Source: Rossellomorea arthrocnemi (lineage in GTDB: Bacteria > Bacillota > Bacilli > Bacillales > Bacillaceae_B). From it: a stretch of DNA of 64,000 bases. Position 1 is the first letter of the stretch. Every line of letters starts with the position of its first letter. Both the position numbers and the translations under genes were made by a program. The notes below the pieces were generated by a model, which saw only the letters and a list, made by a program, of their open reading frames with translations, did no database searches and had not been told where the DNA came from. Below are positions 21,001-32,570 of this stretch, in pieces. The stretch lies in contig NZ_CAJGBF010000003.1 in assembly GCF_904424705.1 (NCBI RefSeq), forward strand, positions 1 to 64,000, in the 5' to 3' direction.

Positions 21001-21280
21001 CGAATATCAATGTTCGTGAAGTAGACAAGATCGGATCCAGCGGACCAACCCTCTTGGACATCATTCAAAGTGGGGAAACACAGCTTGTCATCAATACACT
21101 GACAAAAGGAAAGCAGCCTGCTCGTGACGGGTTCAGAATTAGAAGAGAATCTGTAGAAAACGGTATTCCTTGCCTAACGTCCCTTGATACTGCAGAAGCC
21201 ATCCTGAGAGTGATTGAATCCATGACCTTCTCGGCAGATGCTCTAGATTCACAGGCGAAAACGAGAGAGGCGGTTTATCA

Positions 21281-21284
<4 letters not shown>
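18072..21284 (+). CDS. carB: Carbamoyl-phosphate synthase large subunit, pyrimidine-specific
   Basis: Called pyrAB in Bacillus. It makes carbamoyl phosphate from bicarbonate, ammonia and two ATP. The 1070-residue protein has two homologous ATP-grasp halves (about 1-400 and 550-935), each opening with a [18 protein letters not shown] motif and GGQTGLNLA or GGQTAINLA, an oligomerisation domain between them, and a C-terminal MGS-like allosteric domain (about 935-1070). GAAAGGAG lies upstream of the ATG within carA. It shares four bases with pyrK. Confidence 0.97.
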
Positions 21285-23670
<2,386 letters not shown>

Positions 23671-23674
<4 letters not shown>

Positions 23675-24294
23675 AACAAGAAATCGCCAAAAAATTATTA
23701 GACATCGAAGCTGTATTTTTAAACCCGAAGGAGCCTTTTACATGGTCATCCGGAATAAAGTCACCGATCTATTGTGATAATCGACTGACACTGTCTTATC
23801 CTTCCGTGCGTAATGAAATATCAACAGGACTATCGGAGATGATTCGGAAGCGTTTTCCTGAGACGGAAGTCATCGCAGGAACAGCAACTGCGGGGATCCC
23901 GCATGCCGCCTGGGTGAGTGAGAAATTAAATCTTCCCATGTGTTATGTCAGATCAAAAGCTAAAGCCCACGGAAAAGGAAAGCAGATTGAAGGAATAGCA
24001 GCTCCGGGACAAAAAGTTGTCGTTGTAGAAGACCTTATTTCCACGGGAGGGAGCTGCATAACTGCGGTGAATGCTTTGAGGGAAGCGGGCTGTGACGTAT
24101 TAGGAGTAGTAGCCATCTTCACATATGAACTTGAAAAAGGGAAACGGTCGCTTGAAGCGGACGATATTAAAGCCTATGCCTTATCTGATTATTCAAGTTT
24201 ATTGGATGTAGCTGTCCAGAATGAGATCATCCGGGAAGATGAGTTGGAACAATTGAAACTTTGGAGAGAAGACCCGGAGAAATGGGGATTGTAA
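23671..24294 (+). CDS. pyrE: Orotate phosphoribosyltransferase
   Basis: Transfers phosphoribose from PRPP to orotate, giving OMP. The 207-residue type I PRTase has the PRPP loop [13 protein letters not shown] at about 116-128 and the substrate loop [13 protein letters not shown] at about 92-104. The ATG at 23671 follows GGGAGGG; an upstream in-frame ATG at 23656 lies inside pyrF and before the ribosome site. It closes the pyr operon, and a terminator follows. Confidence 0.97.
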
Positions 24295-24299
24295 GGAGA

Positions 24300-24327
24300 A
24301 AGCAACTCGTTGTTGAGTTGCTTTTTG
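24300..24327 (+). terminator. Rho-independent terminator of the pyr operon
   Basis: A 9-bp stem, 24300-24308 with 24315-24323, then a T-run. Confidence 0.88.
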
Positions 24328-24342
24328 TATTTTGTGCAAATC

Positions 24343-24386
24343 AAAAACACTCTCACTCAGGGTCCGGATTTTACTGAGTGAAAGTG
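24343..24386 (-). terminator. Rho-independent terminator of rqcH (minus strand)
   Basis: Read on the minus strand, 24386-24374 pairs with 24360-24348 (13 bp, one G-T type mismatch), followed by five T (24347-24343). It is convergent with the pyr terminator. Confidence 0.85.
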
Positions 24387-24402
24387 AATTCTCACGAAAA
24401 TA

Positions 24403-26106
24403 TCAATCCTTCAACAATCGAACCAAGTCCAAATCAGGTGTCACATACACAGTTTGCTGACCTTCATAGATGACAAACCCGGGCTTGGCGCCTTTGGGCT
24501 TTTTCACTAGTTTGACTTCAGTGAAATCAACAGGAACCGAGCTTGATTCGCGTGCTTTACTGAAGTAGGCAGCAATATTGGCTGCTTCCTTAATGGTTTG
24601 CTCAGAAGGATTTTGACTCTTGATGACTACGTGGGAGCCAGGTATATCCTTGGTATGGAGCCAGACCTCTTCTCTTCCGGCGATCCGGTTGGTTAAGTAG
24701 TCGTTTTGTTTATTGTTTTTACCCACCAGGATTTGTGTCCCGTCAGTTGATGTGTAGTGTTCGAGTACGGGCTTTGTATTTGCCTTTTTCTTTTTCGTTT
24801 GCTTTCGTACCTTCAGGTAGCCTTCTTCTTCAAGTTCTTCCCTTATTTCTTCTACATCTTTCGTAGAAGCCGATTCTAATTGCTGCAGTAATTGTTCTAG
24901 ATAGACAATTTCTTCCTGAGCTTTTTCAATTTGCCCATGAACGATCTTGATGGCATTCTTTGCTTTTTGATAACGTGAAAAATAATTCTGTGCGTTATCG
25001 GAAGGCGATTTTTGAGGATTAAGTGGAATCATAACACTCTCCCCGTTTTCATCATAGTAATTGACTACGCTGACTTCCGTCATACCCCGTTCAACGGCAT
25101 ATAGATTCGAAGTAAGGAGTTCCCCGAGCAGTTGATATCGGTCAGCCTGTTGTGCATCTTCCAATGTTTGCTCTAATTTCGTGATTTTGTTGACGTTTTT
25201 ATCCCGTTCATTTCGAATAAACCTCTCCAGGTCATTTCCCTGTTGCTTGACACGATCACGCACAGCCTTCTGGTAAAAAAAACGGTCAAGGAGCTCACTT
25301 AAGGTAGGGAATGTTTGTTTTTCCCCTTGAACATGCTCGAGGTCCATCCAATAAAACGTTTCCTTTTCGGCGCTGATTAGGGTGGGTGTTATATCATAAT
25401 TTTTAGCATGTTCAATCAACGTTACGAATGAATCCGCGATGGTAGACTGATTTCCGATCCCGGCGCGGTGAACGACTTCTTTCGCATAAAGAGGAGATAT
25501 TCCGGCGAAAGTTTGGACAATTTGCTTATCAAGTTTTCCTGAATTGAAATCAAGGGCCATTAGTACATCATCAGTGCTTGCTCCAAGTGGATCTCTCTTA
25601 TCCTGTTGAGGAGGCAGCACGTATGTATGACCCGGTAATACAGTACGATGCGTATTCATGCTCGGTGAAATATGTTTGATGCTGTCTAGAATCATATTTC
25701 GTTCTTTATCCACGAGAATGATATTGCTATGGCGTCCCATGATTTCAATGATCAGTTGTTTGTAAGAAATATCCCCGATTTCATTTCTGCCTTTTACTTC
25801 AATTATAATCATCCGGTCCAACTCAACCTGATTGATCTTTTCGATCATAGATCCTTCGAGATGTTTACGCAGCAACATACAGAACATGGGGGGCACCGAT
25901 GGGTTCTCATAGTTCTCACTGGTTAATTGAACACGGGAGTAACTTGGATGAGCGGATAAAAGTACTTTGTGATTTTTTCCATTTGCCCGAATGACCATGA
26001 TGATTTCATTCTTATATGGCTGATGTATTTTATTAATCCGTCCGTGTAATAAGTTCTCATTCAATTCTTTCGTCATGTTTCTTGTAAATAATCCATCAAA
26101 TGACAT
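24403..26106 (-). CDS. rqcH: Ribosome-associated quality control protein RqcH (NFACT family, YloA)
   Basis: Binds tRNA-Ala and obstructed 50S subunits and adds C-terminal poly-alanine tails that mark nascent chains for degradation. The 567-residue protein has the NFACT-N domain (from [16 protein letters not shown]; the conserved Asp-Arg pair in ELDRMIII near residue 97), a coiled-coil region (about 270-430) and the NFACT-R domain (about 445-550; [15 protein letters not shown]). The ATG at 26106 matches the family start and follows AGAGGATG; a reading-frame extension to 26226 begins at the predicted transcription start and is rejected. It is the only minus-strand gene in the window. Older names suggest fibronectin binding, but RQC is the supported role. 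Confidence 0.95.
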   Translation of the reverse strand: MSFDGLFTRNMTKELNENLLHGRINKIHQPYKNEIIMVIRANGKNHKVLLSAHPSYSRVQLTSENYENPSVPPMFCMLLRKHLEGSMIEKINQVELDRMIIIEVKGRNEIGDISYKQLIIEIMGRHSNIILVDKERNMILDSIKHISPSMNTHRTVLPGHTYVLPPQQDKRDPLGASTDDVLMALDFNSGKLDKQIVQTFAGISPLYAKEVVHRAGIGNQSTIADSFVTLIEHAKNYDITPTLISAEKETFYWMDLEHVQGEKQTFPTLSELLDRFFYQKAVRDRVKQQGNDLERFIRNERDKNVNKITKLEQTLEDAQQADRYQLLGELLTSNLYAVERGMTEVSVVNYYDENGESVMIPLNPQKSPSDNAQNYFSRYQKAKNAIKIVHGQIEKAQEEIVYLEQLLQQLESASTKDVEEIREELEEEGYLKVRKQTKKKKANTKPVLEHYTSTDGTQILVGKNNKQNDYLTNRIAGREEVWLHTKDIPGSHVVIKSQNPSEQTIKEAANIAAYFSKARESSSVPVDFTEVKLVKKPKGAKPGFVIYEGQQTVYVTPDLDLVRLLKD

Positions 26107-26192
26107 ATATAACATCCTCTGCTTTTTTACGATTTCAACATAGTTTGATTCTACCCACCTTACAATTGGTCTTAAGTGGTTAAATGTTATCG

Positions 26193-26217
26193 ATTTTACC
26201 TCCCTTGAAGGTAAAAT
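26193..26217 (-). promoter_or_regulatory. Hairpin at the 5' end of the rqcH leader
   Basis: ATTTTACCT and AGGTAAAAT form a perfect 9-bp inverted repeat around a 7-base loop. On the minus-strand transcript it would lie about ten bases from the predicted 5' end. Role unknown. Confidence 0.45.
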
Positions 26218-26232
26218 GCAAAACATACCTAA

Positions 26233-26261
26233 ATCATATCATTTTTTAGGACGAGTCTGAA
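26233..26261 (-). promoter_or_regulatory. Candidate sigma-A promoter of rqcH
   Basis: On the minus strand: TTCAGA (26261-26256), 17 bases, TATGAT (26238-26233), with an extended TGA before the -10. The predicted start near 26226 leaves a leader of about 120 bases. Confidence 0.5.
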
Positions 26262-26311
26262 TAAGAATGCTATGAGAAGGACAACTTTTCGTATCGTAGG
26301 AGGAGAGTGAC

Positions 26312-26323
26312 ATGGTTGCATGA
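26312..26323 (+). other. Three-codon minicistron overlapping the yloB start
   Basis: ATG GTT GCA TGA at 26312-26323 sits eight bases after AGGAGG (26298-26303), and its stop codon overlaps the ATG of yloB (26320-26322). The strong ribosome site is better spaced for this minicistron than for yloB, which is 16 bases away. Confidence 0.5.
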
Positions 26324-29001
26324 AATTTCATGAGATGAGACAAGAGGACATAGAGCAGTCATTAAATACCAATTATCAAAATGGACTTTCAACAGATGAC
26401 GTAGTGAACAGACGGAAACAATTTGGGTACAATCAATTGGAGGAAGCTGAGAAGCAGTCTGCTTTATTATTGTTTTTTAGTCAATTCAAGGACTTTATGG
26501 TTCTTGTTTTATTGGCAGCCACACTCATTTCGGGGTTGCTCGGGGAATACATCGATGCGATTGCCATTATTGCGATTGTGTTCATTAACGGTTTCTTAGG
26601 ATTTTTCCAGGAACGGAAAGCCGAGAGATCCCTACAGGCTTTAAAAGAGCTTTCTGCACCTCAGGTTTCTGTATTAAGAGACGGAAAATGGGTAAAGATT
26701 GTCTCGAAAGAAGTGATTATTGGAGATATCATACGCTTTGCAAGCGGGGACAGGATCGGGGCGGATGTACGTCTCATTGAAACGAATAATCTGGAGATAG
26801 AGGAATCTGCCCTTACAGGGGAGTCTGTACCTGTTACCAAATCCACAAAGCCTTTAAATGGTGAGAATATGAGTCTCGGAGATTTGGAAAACATGGCATT
26901 TATGGGGACGATGGTTACGAGGGGAAATGGGATTGGTGTGGTGACATCGATTGGCATGAAAACGGCTATGGGTCAAATTGCTGATATGATCCAAAAAGCA
27001 GAAACCATGACGACCCCTCTTCAGAGAAGGCTGGAAGAGTTAGGGAAGATCCTTATTACGGTTGCCCTCGTGTTAACTGCTTTAGTAGTGGGAATCGGCG
27101 TGATTCAGGGCCATGACATGTATACCATGTTCTTAGCCGGGGTTTCGTTGGCTGTAGCGGCAATCCCGGAAGGATTGCCGGCTATTGTGACGGTTGCCCT
27201 TTCCCTTGGTGTTCAAAGGATGATCAAGAAGAAAGCCATCGTTCGAAAATTGCCTGCGGTGGAAACATTAGGCTGTGCATCAGTCATATGCTCGGATAAA
27301 ACGGGGACATTGACCCAAAACAAGATGACGGTTACACATCTATGGAGTGGAGGGAGGACGTGGACCGTCACAGGAACCGGCTATGAACCTGATGGTCAAT
27401 TTTACAACGGGGAACAAAGGGTGACGCCTCACAGTGAGAATGCCCTGCAGCAACTATTAACTTTCGGGATGCTCTGCAATCATGCGGAACTTGTCACCCG
27501 TGAAAAAAGCTTTTTCGTAGATGGAGACCCTACTGAAGGTGCCCTACTTGTCGCAGGGTTAAAAGCAGGACTTTCGAGGGAAGGATTACAGAAAAAATTT
27601 ACAATTGTCAAAGAGTTCCCATTTGATTCTACCAGGAAGATGATGAGTATTATCGTGGTCGATCAGAATGGAAAGCACTTCTCAGTAACGAAAGGAGCTC
27701 CTGACGTACTGGTCGGCAAAAGCGAATCGATCCTGTGGGAAGGAAAACTTCATCCAAAATCACGTGAGATTACCGAGAAAGTAGAGGGGGCTATTGGTGA
27801 GATGTCATCCAATGCCTTACGTAACATTGCGATTGCTTATAAACCGATCAAGGATCGAGCTGTCGAAACGTTGATGGAGGCGGATATTGAAGAAGGAGTA
27901 ACCTTCATCGGTTTACAAGGAATGATCGATCCTCCGAGACCTGAGGTGAAGCAGGCGGTGAAAGAGTGCCGTGGAGCAGGGATCAAGACGGTCATGATCA
28001 CAGGGGATCATGTCCTGACGGCGAAAGCGATTGCCAGACAGCTGGGAATCTTGAGAAATAAAGACCGCGTCATGGATGGAAAAGAATTAAACCAGATGGA
28101 AGTGCATGAACTGGAAGAAATAGTGGATGATGTATCAGTGTTTGCACGTGTATCTCCAGAGCATAAATTGAAAATCGTTAAAGCCTTGCAAAACAGGGGA
28201 CATGTTGTGGCAATGACTGGGGATGGGGTCAATGATGCCCCTGCCATTAAATCCTCGGATATTGGAGTGGCCATGGGGATAACAGGTACAGATGTTTCAA
28301 AGGAATCTTCTTCGTTAGTCCTGTTGGATGATAACTTCGCTACGATTAAATCAGCGATTCAAGAAGGCAGGAATATCTATGAAAATATCCGGAAGTTTAT
28401 ACGATATCTGTTAGCTTCGAACGTCGGTGAAATCCTCGTTATGTTATTTGCCATGATACTGGCGCTCCCGCTTCCATTGGTGCCTATTCAGATATTATGG
28501 GTGAATCTGGTGACAGATGGTCTTCCTGCCATGGCACTTGGTCTCGATAAGCCGGAAGATGATGTCATGAAAAGGAAACCGAGACATCCGAAAGAAGGTG
28601 TATTTGCCCGGGGGCTCGGGTGGAAAGTGGTGTCCAGGGGATTTTTGATCGGCGGGGCCACGTTGCTCGCGTTCATGCTCTCATATAAGGCTCACCCTGA
28701 TCACTTGGCATATGCCCAAACCGTGGCGTTCGCTACTCTGGTCATGGCCCAGCTGATCCATGTGTTTGACTGCCGAAGTGAAGTATCAGTGTTTTCAAGA
28801 AATCCATTCGGGAATATGTATCTCGTCTTTGCGGTATTATCTTCATTGTTGTTAATGCTCTTAGTCATCTATATCCCTTCCCTGCAGCCAATCTTCCATA
28901 CCGTACCAATCGTAGTAAAGGACTGGTTCTTGATCATTGGATTAAGCTCAGTTCCAACGTTTTTACTGGCAGGGTCATTTTTTGCAAGAAATAAACAGTG
29001 A
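26320..29001 (+). CDS. yloB: Calcium-translocating P-type ATPase YloB
   Basis: P2A-type (SERCA-like) cation pump of the cytoplasmic membrane; the B. subtilis protein is phosphorylated in a Ca2+-dependent way and contributes to spores' heat resistance. In 893 residues: actuator domain with LTGES (about 166-170), PEGLPA in TM4 (about 285-290), the phosphorylation site DKTGTLTQNK (about 326), KGAPD in the nucleotide domain (about 464), GDGVNDAP (about 633), and about ten transmembrane segments with six at the C-terminus. The start matches the conserved MKFHEM, even though its ribosome site is oddly distant. It diverges from rqcH. Confidence 0.94.
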   Translation: MKFHEMRQEDIEQSLNTNYQNGLSTDDVVNRRKQFGYNQLEEAEKQSALLLFFSQFKDFMVLVLLAATLISGLLGEYIDAIAIIAIVFINGFLGFFQERKAERSLQALKELSAPQVSVLRDGKWVKIVSKEVIIGDIIRFASGDRIGADVRLIETNNLEIEESALTGESVPVTKSTKPLNGENMSLGDLENMAFMGTMVTRGNGIGVVTSIGMKTAMGQIADMIQKAETMTTPLQRRLEELGKILITVALVLTALVVGIGVIQGHDMYTMFLAGVSLAVAAIPEGLPAIVTVALSLGVQRMIKKKAIVRKLPAVETLGCASVICSDKTGTLTQNKMTVTHLWSGGRTWTVTGTGYEPDGQFYNGEQRVTPHSENALQQLLTFGMLCNHAELVTREKSFFVDGDPTEGALLVAGLKAGLSREGLQKKFTIVKEFPFDSTRKMMSIIVVDQNGKHFSVTKGAPDVLVGKSESILWEGKLHPKSREITEKVEGAIGEMSSNALRNIAIAYKPIKDRAVETLMEADIEEGVTFIGLQGMIDPPRPEVKQAVKECRGAGIKTVMITGDHVLTAKAIARQLGILRNKDRVMDGKELNQMEVHELEEIVDDVSVFARVSPEHKLKIVKALQNRGHVVAMTGDGVNDAPAIKSSDIGVAMGITGTDVSKESSSLVLLDDNFATIKSAIQEGRNIYENIRKFIRYLLASNVGEILVMLFAMILALPLPLVPIQILWVNLVTDGLPAMALGLDKPEDDVMKRKPRHPKEGVFARGLGWKVVSRGFLIGGATLLAFMLSYKAHPDHLAYAQTVAFATLVMAQLIHVFDCRSEVSVFSRNPFGNMYLVFAVLSSLLLMLLVIYIPSLQPIFHTVPIVVKDWFLIIGLSSVPTFLLAGSFFARNKQ

Positions 29002-29008
29002 AATGTGG

Positions 29009-29014
29009 TATAAT
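29009..29014 (+). promoter_or_regulatory. Extended -10-like TATAAT before the yloB terminator
   Basis: TGGTATAAT at 29006-29014 lies between the yloB stop codon and its terminator. No -35 at proper distance is seen, and any transcript would enter the terminator at once, so this may be coincidental. Confidence 0.2.
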
Positions 29015-29017
29015 CCT

Positions 29018-29052
29018 AAAGGTAATAGAGAATATCCTCTATTACCTTTTTT
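29018..29052 (+). terminator. Rho-independent terminator after yloB
   Basis: GGTAATAGAG (29021-29030) pairs with CTCTATTACC (29037-29046), extended by A-T pairs, then TTTTTT. Confidence 0.9.
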
Positions 29053-29166
29053 ATATCAAGGGATGTGGCGTAACAGAGGGAGTGTTTGCCTTCACGCCCT
29101 ATCTCATGAAAAGTGAAATCAGTTTTTCTACATACGAATACCGTCAAAGGATTGGATGTGATCGTA

Positions 29167-30042
29167 ATGGTTGTCAGTATGACAGGCTTTGGAAGAAGCA
29201 AAGCAGACTCTGAACAACATACTGTAACGGTTGAAATGAAATCCGTGAATCACAGATTCAGTGAATGTTACATAAGAATGCCTCGACAATTAATGAAGCT
29301 TGAGGATAAAATCAAGAAACAGGTTTCCCATAATATTAAAAGAGGGAAAGTGGATATATTCATCACGATTACAGGTGACGGACTGGTGCATAAAAATCTT
29401 CATATTGACTGGAAGCTCATTCAAGATTATTATCAGTTAGTAAATAAAGTGAAAGAAACCTTCTCCTTAAAAGATGAAGTGCAATTATCCCACCTCTTGA
29501 ACAGAGAAGAATTTGTCATGATTGAAGAAATGGAAGAAGAAAATGAAGAGCTTGAGCATCTGGTATTAAAAGCTGTGGATGAAGCGGCATTGGACCTCAG
29601 AAGGATGCGTGAGAAAGAAGGAGAGCTCTTAAAGAAAGATTTTCTTATTCATCTAAAGCAGTTTGAAAAGAATATTGTAGAACTGACCAACCACGCACCT
29701 GAAGTGGTCAATCAATATAGAGAACGTTTAAGAAAAAGAATTGTAGAATATAACGAAACTTCTTTCGATGAAAGCCGTTTACTTACGGAAGTGGCTATCT
29801 TTGCCGATAAATCCGACATAACGGAAGAATTAACCAGACTTAATAGTCATATTCAGTATTTCCATTCCACTTTAATCGATTACGGACCTGTAGGCAGGAA
29901 ATTGGATTTCATGATCCAGGAAATGAACAGGGAAGTGAATACGATAGGTTCGAAAGCAAATGATTCCCTCATTGCAACCATTGTCGTAGAACTGAAATCA
30001 ACACTTGAGAAGCTAAGAGAACAAGTGCAAAATGTAGAATAA
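29167..30042 (+). CDS. yloC: YicC/YloC family endoribonuclease
   Basis: A 291-residue member of the YicC/YloC family, recently recognised as a divalent-metal-dependent endoribonuclease. Marks are the N-terminal SMTGFGRSK (residues 4-12), [11 protein letters not shown], the coiled-coil middle (about 100-200) and the C-terminal [22 protein letters not shown] (positions about 248-269; Glu residues are metal ligands). ATG 29167 gives the family length; GTG 29158, closer to AAAGGA, would add three residues and is a possible alternative. It precedes remA. Confidence 0.9.
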   Translation: MVVSMTGFGRSKADSEQHTVTVEMKSVNHRFSECYIRMPRQLMKLEDKIKKQVSHNIKRGKVDIFITITGDGLVHKNLHIDWKLIQDYYQLVNKVKETFSLKDEVQLSHLLNREEFVMIEEMEEENEELEHLVLKAVDEAALDLRRMREKEGELLKKDFLIHLKQFEKNIVELTNHAPEVVNQYRERLRKRIVEYNETSFDESRLLTEVAIFADKSDITEELTRLNSHIQYFHSTLIDYGPVGRKLDFMIQEMNREVNTIGSKANDSLIATIVVELKSTLEKLREQVQNVE

Positions 30043-30044
30043 GA

Positions 30045-30079
30045 AGTTTAGTTTCCTGTCATTCCGGCGAAACTAAACT
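30045..30079 (+). promoter_or_regulatory. Perfect hairpin between yloC and remA
   Basis: AGTTTAGTTTC (30045-30055) pairs over 11 bp with GAAACTAAACT (30069-30079). There is no T-run, so it is not a standard terminator. It ends eight bases before the remA ribosome site (AGGAGGAG). Confidence 0.5.
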
Positions 30080-30098
30080 ATTGATTAGGAGGAGCGTT

Positions 30099-30371
30099 AT
30101 GTCGATCAAGCTCATCAATATAGGATTTGGAAATATCGTATCAGCCAACCGGATCATTTCAATAGTAAGTCCCGAATCAGCACCGATCAAACGCTTGATT
30201 CAAGATGCAAGAGACCGGGGAACCCTCGTTGATGCTACATACGGAAGAAGAACAAGAGCGGTAATCATTACGGATAGCGATCACGTTATTCTTTCAGCTG
30301 TTCAACCCGAAACCGTTGCTCATCGTTTGACAGATAAAGAGGATTTAGTAGAAGAAGGGCAGGGTAAATAA
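30099..30371 (+). CDS. remA: Extracellular matrix regulatory protein RemA
   Basis: A 90-residue DNA-binding protein that in B. subtilis activates biofilm matrix and osmoprotection operons and forms ring-shaped oligomers. Conserved blocks are [20 protein letters not shown] (residues 5-24), the DNA-binding loop with [14 protein letters not shown], and [22 protein letters not shown] 30099 follows TAGGAGGAG; the upstream in-frame extension starts before the ribosome site. gmk begins on the base after its stop codon. Confidence 0.93.
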   Translation: MSIKLINIGFGNIVSANRIISIVSPESAPIKRLIQDARDRGTLVDATYGRRTRAVIITDSDHVILSAVQPETVAHRLTDKEDLVEEGQGK

Positions 30372-30986
<615 letters not shown>

Positions 30987-31208
30987 ATGTTAAACCCATC
31001 CATTGATTCATTAATGAAGAAGATTGATTCTAAATATTCGTTAGTCAGTATTGCGGCTAAGCGTGCAAGAAATCTGCAAGATACGGGGGATTATCGTTTA
31101 AACCGTTATGACTCTCATAAGTTTGTAGGTAAAGCGTTGGAAGAAATTCATGCCGGACAATTATCTATGAAAGAAAGAGATGCTAAAGCAGTATATTCTG
31201 ATGAATAA
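30987..31208 (+). CDS. rpoZ: DNA-directed RNA polymerase omega subunit
   Basis: A 73-residue subunit aiding beta' folding and core assembly. It shows the omega signature: [20 protein letters not shown], then AAKRARNL and [13 protein letters not shown]. Its start follows the gmk stop directly, and CTGGAGG in the gmk end is its ribosome site. A strong terminator follows. Confidence 0.96.
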   Translation: MLNPSIDSLMKKIDSKYSLVSIAAKRARNLQDTGDYRLNRYDSHKFVGKALEEIHAGQLSMKERDAKAVYSDE

Positions 31209-31237
31209 ACTGTAGGAAGTTTATTGAATAATTCCAG

Positions 31238-31287
31238 GGGTTGACTCGAAAGATTTCATCATCTTTCGAGACAACCCTATTTTCTTT
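31238..31287 (+). terminator. Rho-independent terminator after rpoZ
   Basis: CTCGAAAGAT (31245-31254) pairs with ATCTTTCGAG (31261-31270), extended by GGGTTG/CAACCC across one mismatch, followed by TATTTTCTTTTT. Confidence 0.9.
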
Positions 31288-31296
31288 TTCTATTAA

Positions 31297-31321
31297 TATC
31301 CTTCATAATATAAGAAGGATA
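31297..31321 (+). promoter_or_regulatory. Inverted repeat upstream of coaBC
   Basis: TATCCTTC (31297-31304) and GAAGGATA (31314-31321) form a perfect 8-bp inverted repeat with an AT-rich centre containing TAATAT. It may be an operator around the coaBC promoter or an RNA hairpin. Confidence 0.4.
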
Positions 31322-31343
31322 AAGAGTAATGGGGGAAAGTAGA

Positions 31344-32570
31344 ATGATGCAGGGGAAAAAAATACTGTTATGTGTTTCGGGTGGAATTGCTGTATACAAA
31401 GCAGCAGCCTTAACAAGCAAGCTGGTTCAGAGCGGTGCAGTAGTGAGGGTGATCATGACAGAGTCGGCGCGGAAATTTGTGTCTCCGCTCACGTTCCAGG
31501 CGTTATCCCGTCAAGATGTATACTGGGACACCTTTGATGAAAAAGATTCATCTAAAATTGCCCATATTGATTTAGCAGATTGGGCTGATCTCGTACTGGT
31601 AGCGCCGGCGACGGCCAACATCATCGGAAAGCTTGCAAACGGAATTGCTGATGATATGATCACTACGACAATTCTAGCTACGACGGCGAAAGTCTGGATT
31701 GCACCGGCTATGAATGTACATATGTATGACCATCCAGCGGTGAAACGAAATATCGACACCCTTTTTGGGTTTGGCTGTCAATTTATCGAACCAAGTGAGG
31801 GGTATTTAGCATGTGGATATGTTGGAAAAGGAAGGCTAGAAGAACCGGAGAAAGTAGTAGAGTTGGTGGGACGCCATTTTTCAGATCGTAACGGCGAATT
31901 GTTATTGCAAGGGAAAAAAATAGTGATCACAGCAGGACCGACGAGGGAAATGGTCGATCCTGTCCGTTTCTTCTCCAATCGTTCGACGGGGAAAATGGGT
32001 TATGCACTTGCGGAGGCAGCCGTTTCACTTGGAGCAGAGGTCGTATTAATTTCGGGTCCTACGGAACTACCAATTCCTACAGGAGTTGAATTTGTTTCCG
32101 TAACCACTGCTGAAGAAATGTATCATAAGGTTCATGAAGTATTTCCCAATGCTGATATCGTCGTAAAGAGTGCAGCAGTTGCCGACTACCGCCCTAAAGA
32201 GATATATGAAGATAAGTTAAAGAAAAAAGATGGAAATCTAACGATTGAATTTGAGCGTACACAGGATATATTAATGAGTCTTGGTAAGAAAAAGACCCAC
32301 CAATACCTTATCGGATTTGCAGCAGAGACGACAAACGTCGAAGCGTATGCAAAAGGGAAATTGGAGAAAAAGCGTGCAGATATGATCGTAGGGAATAATG
32401 TGAAGGAAACGGGATCAGGATTTGGAACAGACACCAATAAAGTATCGATTGTTACAAGCGGGGGATACGTTAGGGAACTGCCATTATTATCTAAAGTAGA
32501 GGTAGCGAAGGAGATCTTTAAAGAAGCCATCCGTCAGATGAAGAAAGGCGCCTCATATGAACGTAGCTAG
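31344..32570 (+). CDS. coaBC: Bifunctional phosphopantothenoylcysteine decarboxylase / phosphopantothenate-cysteine ligase CoaBC
   Basis: Two consecutive steps of coenzyme A synthesis. The 408-residue protein has an N-terminal flavin decarboxylase domain (1-180; GGIAVYKA, PAMNVHMYDHPAV, LACGYVGKGRLEEP) and a C-terminal ligase domain (about 190-400; ITAGPTREMVDPVRF, STGKMGYALA). The ATG at 31344 is eight bases after GGGGG; an ATG at 31329 precedes that site and is unlikely. It overlaps priA by 14 bases. Confidence 0.95.
   Translation: MMQGKKILLCVSGGIAVYKAAALTSKLVQSGAVVRVIMTESARKFVSPLTFQALSRQDVYWDTFDEKDSSKIAHIDLADWADLVLVAPATANIIGKLANGIADDMITTTILATTAKVWIAPAMNVHMYDHPAVKRNIDTLFGFGCQFIEPSEGYLACGYVGKGRLEEPEKVVELVGRHFSDRNGELLLQGKKIVITAGPTREMVDPVRFFSNRSTGKMGYALAEAAVSLGAEVVLISGPTELPIPTGVEFVSVTTAEEMYHKVHEVFPNADIVVKSAAVADYRPKEIYEDKLKKKDGNLTIEFERTQDILMSLGKKKTHQYLIGFAAETTNVEAYAKGKLEKKRADMIVGNNVKETGSGFGTDTNKVSIVTSGGYVRELPLLSKVEVAKEIFKEAIRQMKKGASYERS

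Noticed and set aside
26107..26226. 40-residue N-terminal extension of rqcH
   Set aside because: Family N-terminus and ribosome site support ATG 26106, and the extension begins at the predicted transcription start.
26107..26319. yybP-ykoY (manganese) riboswitch before the yloB P-type ATPase
   Set aside because: The rqcH-yloB intergenic region has none of the conserved riboswitch segments.
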